In this document: positions 61,289 through 64,000 of the stretch, piece by piece
Layout of the letters: every line of letters starts with the position of its first letter
How positions within the stretch are numbered: position 1 is the stretch's first letter
Source: JASLEW01 sp035544895
Lineage (GTDB): Bacteria > Acidobacteriota > Thermoanaerobaculia > Multivoradales > UBA5704
Reading direction: 5' to 3'
Assembly: GCA_035544895.1 (NCBI GenBank)
Contig: DASZZM010000096.1
Span: 62,001-126,000, forward strand
Length of the DNA: 64,000 bases
Translations under genes and position numbers: made by a program
Notes under the pieces: generated by a model
What the model was told of the DNA's origin: nothing
Seen by the model: the letters and a program-made list of their open reading frames with translations, nothing else
Databases searched by the model: none

Positions 61289-62904
61289 CGTGGCGCTCCC
61301 GCGAGCGGAGTGGAGCGCGCGTTGGCCTGGGTCGGCGCCGCGAGGGGGCGCAAGGCCGCCCGGGCTGGGGCGGGGGCCTCGGCGCGCTGCCGGTAGCCGG
61401 CGAGCAGCGAGGAGAGCGCCGGCTGGCTCGGACGCAGGAAGAAGTTGGGGGCGACGCCGATGGCCAGCATCAGCAGGCAGAGCGGCGCGAGCGCCAGCAC
61501 CTCGCGCGCGGAGAGGTCGGAGAGGCCGCGGTTCTCGTCGCGGGTCAGCGGGCCCCAGAGCGTCAGCTGGATCATCTTCAGCAGGTAGACCGCGGCGAGC
61601 ACGACGCCGAAGGTCGCCACCGCCGCGGGCCAGCCGAGCGCGCGGTAGCTGCCGGCCAGGATCAGGAACTCGCCGGCGAAGCCGTTGAGCGCCGGCAGAC
61701 CGGCCGAGGCAAGGGTCGAGAACACCAGGAAGAAGGCAAACAGCGGCATCACCTTGGCGAGGCCGCCGAAATCGGCGAACTGCTTGGTGTGCCGGCGGTC
61801 GTAGAGCATGCCGACGAGCAGGAAAAGGGCGCCGGTCGAGAGGCCGTGGTTGACCATCTGCAGCAGCGCCCCCTGCCAGGCGACCAGGTCGGCGGCGACC
61901 AGCCCGAGCATGACGAAGCCCAGGTGGGCGATCGAGGAATACGCCACCAGCTTCTTGAAATCGACCTGCACCCAGGAGACCAGCGCGCCGTAGATGATGC
62001 CGATCAGGGCGAGCGCCACCAGCAGCGGCACGTGCGCCCGGCTGGCTTGCGGGAACAGCGGCATGGCGAAGCGCAGGAAGCCGTAGGTGCCGAGCTTGAG
62101 GAGGATGCCGGCCAGGATCACCGAACCGCCGGTCGGCGCCTCGACGTGTGCGTCCGGCAGCCAGGTGTGCAGCGGAAAGATCGGCACCTTGATGAGAAAA
62201 GCCAGCGCAAAGGCGGCGAACAGCCAGACCTGCGAGCCCATTGGCAGATCGAGGCGCAGCAGGTCTTCGTAGGCAAAGCTCCAGACCCCGCCGTTGACCA
62301 TCTTGAAGGTCCAGCCCAGCCACAGGATGCCGACCAGCATCAGCAGGCTGCCCGCCATGGTGAAGAGGAAGAATTTGATGGCGGCATAGATCCGCCGCTC
62401 GCCGCCCCACACCCCGATGACCAGGTACATGGGGACCAGCATGACCTCCCAGAAGACGTAGAAGACGAAGAGGTCGTAGGCGAGGAGGCTCCCCAGCACG
62501 CCGGTGGTGAGCACCAGCATGGCGGCGCTGAAGGCGCGCCAATGACGTTCGATGCCGCGCCACGAGCCGAGGATGACGATTGGCAGCAGCAGGATGGTGA
62601 GCAGGGCGAGCGGCATCGAGATGCCGTCCATCGCCAGGTCGTAATGGATGCCGTAGCTCGCGATCCAGGGGAGCCGCGGATCGCGGGTGAGCGGGAAGGC
62701 GCCGTCCGGGCCGGAGTGGGCGGCGTGGCTGAGAACGTAGGCGAGGCCGAAGAGGACCTCGACCAGCGAGACGACCAGGGTATAGATCTTGACCGCGCGC
62801 ACCGCGCCACGGCGCAAGAACAGCAGCGGCAGGCAGGCCGCCGTCGGGAAAAAGACCAGGCGGGTCAGCGTGTTGCCGGCGGCGAGAGCGAGGAAGGTCG
62901 ACAT
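61285..62904 (-). CDS. nuoM: NADH-quinone oxidoreductase subunit M
   Basis: 539 residues, about fourteen TMs. Antiporter-like proton-pumping subunit of complex I. Diagnostic pieces are FYVFWEVMLVPMYLVIG, LHTWLPDAHVEAPTGGS, LLKLGTYGFLR and YSSIAHLGFV. A hydrophilic C-terminal tail rich in Ala/Arg (about 505-539) is longer than usual. Starts 18 bases after nuoL, with no strong ribosome site. Confidence 0.96.
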   Translation of the reverse strand: MSTFLALAAGNTLTRLVFFPTAACLPLLFLRRGAVRAVKIYTLVVSLVEVLFGLAYVLSHAAHSGPDGAFPLTRDPRLPWIASYGIHYDLAMDGISMPLALLTILLLPIVILGSWRGIERHWRAFSAAMLVLTTGVLGSLLAYDLFVFYVFWEVMLVPMYLVIGVWGGERRIYAAIKFFLFTMAGSLLMLVGILWLGWTFKMVNGGVWSFAYEDLLRLDLPMGSQVWLFAAFALAFLIKVPIFPLHTWLPDAHVEAPTGGSVILAGILLKLGTYGFLRFAMPLFPQASRAHVPLLVALALIGIIYGALVSWVQVDFKKLVAYSSIAHLGFVMLGLVAADLVAWQGALLQMVNHGLSTGALFLLVGMLYDRRHTKQFADFGGLAKVMPLFAFFLVFSTLASAGLPALNGFAGEFLILAGSYRALGWPAAVATFGVVLAAVYLLKMIQLTLWGPLTRDENRGLSDLSAREVLALAPLCLLMLAIGVAPNFFLRPSQPALSSLLAGYRQRAEAPAPARAALRPLAAPTQANARSTPLAGAPR

Positions 62905-62922
62905 GGCTTGGCCGGTGTTCCG

Positions 62923-64000
62923 CTAGCGCACGAGCCACCAGAACAGCAGGATCACTCCGAGGAAGAAGTAGAGCGCGTAGTTGCGCACGTTGCCGGTGGT
63001 GCTCAGGCGGCCGATGTCGCCGGTGAGCTCGGTGGCGTAGGCCCCGGCGTTGATCGAGCCGTCGACGATGAAGGTGTCGACCACCTTCCAGAAGACGCGC
63101 GACAGCCAGGCGAGCGGCCGAACGATCAGCCGGTCGTAGATCTCGTCCACGTAGTACTTGTTGGCGACCAGGCCGTAGAGCGCGGGGAAGCGCTCGGCCA
63201 GGACGCGGTCCCGCGCCGGGCCGCGCTCGCCGCCGTAGGCGCGCACGGCGAGCGCGATGCCAGCCGCCGCGACCGCCACCGAGAGCGCGATGAGGAAGAG
63301 GTCGGCGGCCGCGCCCACGTCGTGCTCGAGCGGGTTGGCGCCGCGGATGCGGGCCACCACGGGCGCCAGGAAGCGGTCAAAGCGGTCCAGGTCGGCGCCG
63401 AACGCGAGAACCTTGGGGATGCCGAACCAGCCGGCGGCCACCGCTCCGGCGGCCAGGATGACGAGCGGCACGGTCATGACCGGCGGCGACTCGTGGAGGT
63501 GGAGGGCGGGCGCGGGCTCGCCGGGGGCGGGGTGCGCGGGGTGCTCAGGGTCGGCGCGCAGCTCGCCGTGGAAGGTCAGGCAGACGGCGCGGAACATGTA
63601 AAACGCCGTCAACCCGGCGGTCAGCAGCCCGACTGCCCAGAGCACCCAGTGCCCGGCGGCGGCGCTAGCGGCGAGGATCGCATCCTTGCTGAAGAAGCCG
63701 GCGAGCGGCGGGATGCCTGCGAGGGCCAGGGCGCCGATCACGAAGGTCCGGTAGGTGATCGGCAGATGCTTGCGCAGGCCGCCCATCTTGCTCATGTCCT
63801 GCTCGCCGCCCAGGGCGTGGATGACCGAGCCGGAGGCGAGGAAGAGGAGCGCCTTGAAGAAGGCGTGCGTGGTCAGGTGGAAGATCGCCGCCGTGTAGGC
63901 GCCCACGCCCACCGCCAGGAACATGTAGCCGAGCTGCGAGACGGTCGAGTAGGCGAGGACCTTCTTGATGTCGTTCTGCGCCAGCCCGATGGTGGCGGCG
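62923..64000 (-). CDS. nuoL: NADH-quinone oxidoreductase subunit L, partial
   Basis: Only the C-terminal part, about 359 residues, is in the window; the frame stays open to 64000. NuoL features: QNDIKKVLAYSTVSQLGY, HAFFKALLFLASGSVIH, EQDMSKMGGLRK and, toward the end, the long lateral-helix region with the final TM (YALYFFLGVILLFWW). Largest antiporter-like subunit of complex I; its long horizontal helix ties the proton channels together. The ATG at 63924 is an internal Met, not the start. Confidence 0.95.
   Translation of the reverse strand, partial: AATIGLAQNDIKKVLAYSTVSQLGYMFLAVGVGAYTAAIFHLTTHAFFKALLFLASGSVIHALGGEQDMSKMGGLRKHLPITYRTFVIGALALAGIPPLAGFFSKDAILAASAAAGHWVLWAVGLLTAGLTAFYMFRAVCLTFHGELRADPEHPAHPAPGEPAPALHLHESPPVMTVPLVILAAGAVAAGWFGIPKVLAFGADLDRFDRFLAPVVARIRGANPLEHDVGAAADLFLIALSVAVAAAGIALAVRAYGGERGPARDRVLAERFPALYGLVANKYYVDEIYDRLIVRPLAWLSRVFWKVVDTFIVDGSINAGAYATELTGDIGRLSTTGNVRNYALYFFLGVILLFWWLVR

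Noticed and set aside
1..64000. CRISPR arrays, rRNA, transposases or integrases
   Set aside because: No direct-repeat/spacer pattern, rRNA segment or DDE/tyrosine-recombinase motif was recognised; tandem repeats found are REP-like.

Overview
The window is about 64 kb of mostly very GC-rich bacterial DNA. It has dense gene packing, many GTG starts and many 4-base ATGA or GTGA overlaps between consecutive genes. Gene content (valS-birA-coaX, miaA-hfq, Rex at the end of a nuo operon, many secreted Ig/PKD/subtilisin proteins, FHA/Ser-Thr kinase signalling) suits an uncultured soil or sediment bacterium of the Acidobacteriota (Thermoanaerobaculia-like) or a similar deep lineage. This is inference; no rRNA, tRNA, CRISPR array, integrase or transposase was seen.

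Layout. 1-4750: tail of a regulator-like protein, then a coupled operon of valyl-tRNA synthetase, biotin protein ligase and type III pantothenate kinase. 5113-8127: a long secreted protein of carboxypeptidase-regulatory-like repeats. 8128-9292: a decayed region holding a Cys-rich secreted protein gene cut by an in-frame amber codon, the remains of another exported protein, and palindromes. 9293-12138: a TauE/SafE permease, a phytanoyl-CoA dioxygenase-like enzyme and a multi-zinc-ribbon protein.

12295-24498 is a signalling block. A 1505-residue membrane protein (Cache-like sensor, many membrane segments, P-loop-less NTPase-like domain) and a DUF4062-like/TIR/TM/SPOR-like protein read rightward. 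They converge on a leftward PP2C phosphatase, zinc-ribbon/FHA and FHA/TM/trypsin operon, and a Ser/Thr kinase diverges from that operon. I infer that reversible Ser/Thr phosphorylation, read by FHA domains, may control a TIR effector and a membrane protease.

24602-35841 is mostly housekeeping: miaA, hfq, a CDP-alcohol phosphatidyltransferase and dnaE, mixed with unknown secreted or membrane proteins. 35914-44070 is a visibly AT-richer island with one leftward five-gene operon: membrane GAF/PAS histidine kinase, single receiver, receiver/GAF/histidine kinase, receiver-receiver-TIR, receiver-AlbA_2. Its genes are joined by overlaps and preceded by a near-consensus promoter. This His-Asp relay with a TIR and an AlbA_2 (Schlafen-type) output is the best candidate here for an undescribed immune or stress system. 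A VapBC toxin-antitoxin pair lies beside it, divergently.

44976-64000: a CCA-adding-type nucleotidyltransferase fused to an exported domain, rsmD, a GT-C/DUF2723-like membrane protein with an unusual C-terminal extension, a lipoprotein, a dimethylformamidase-like/tachylectin-like protein, a VOC protein, a BNR/Fn3/PKD secreted protein, a subtilisin, and the leftward nuoL-nuoM-nuoN-rex operon, with nuoL running off the window. A REP-like palindromic repeat (core GCCGGGTAGGGACCCGGC) recurs at about 24.7, 47.7, 48.3 and 53.5 kb, twice inside reading frames, and a 44-bp-arm inverted repeat sits at 59 kb.
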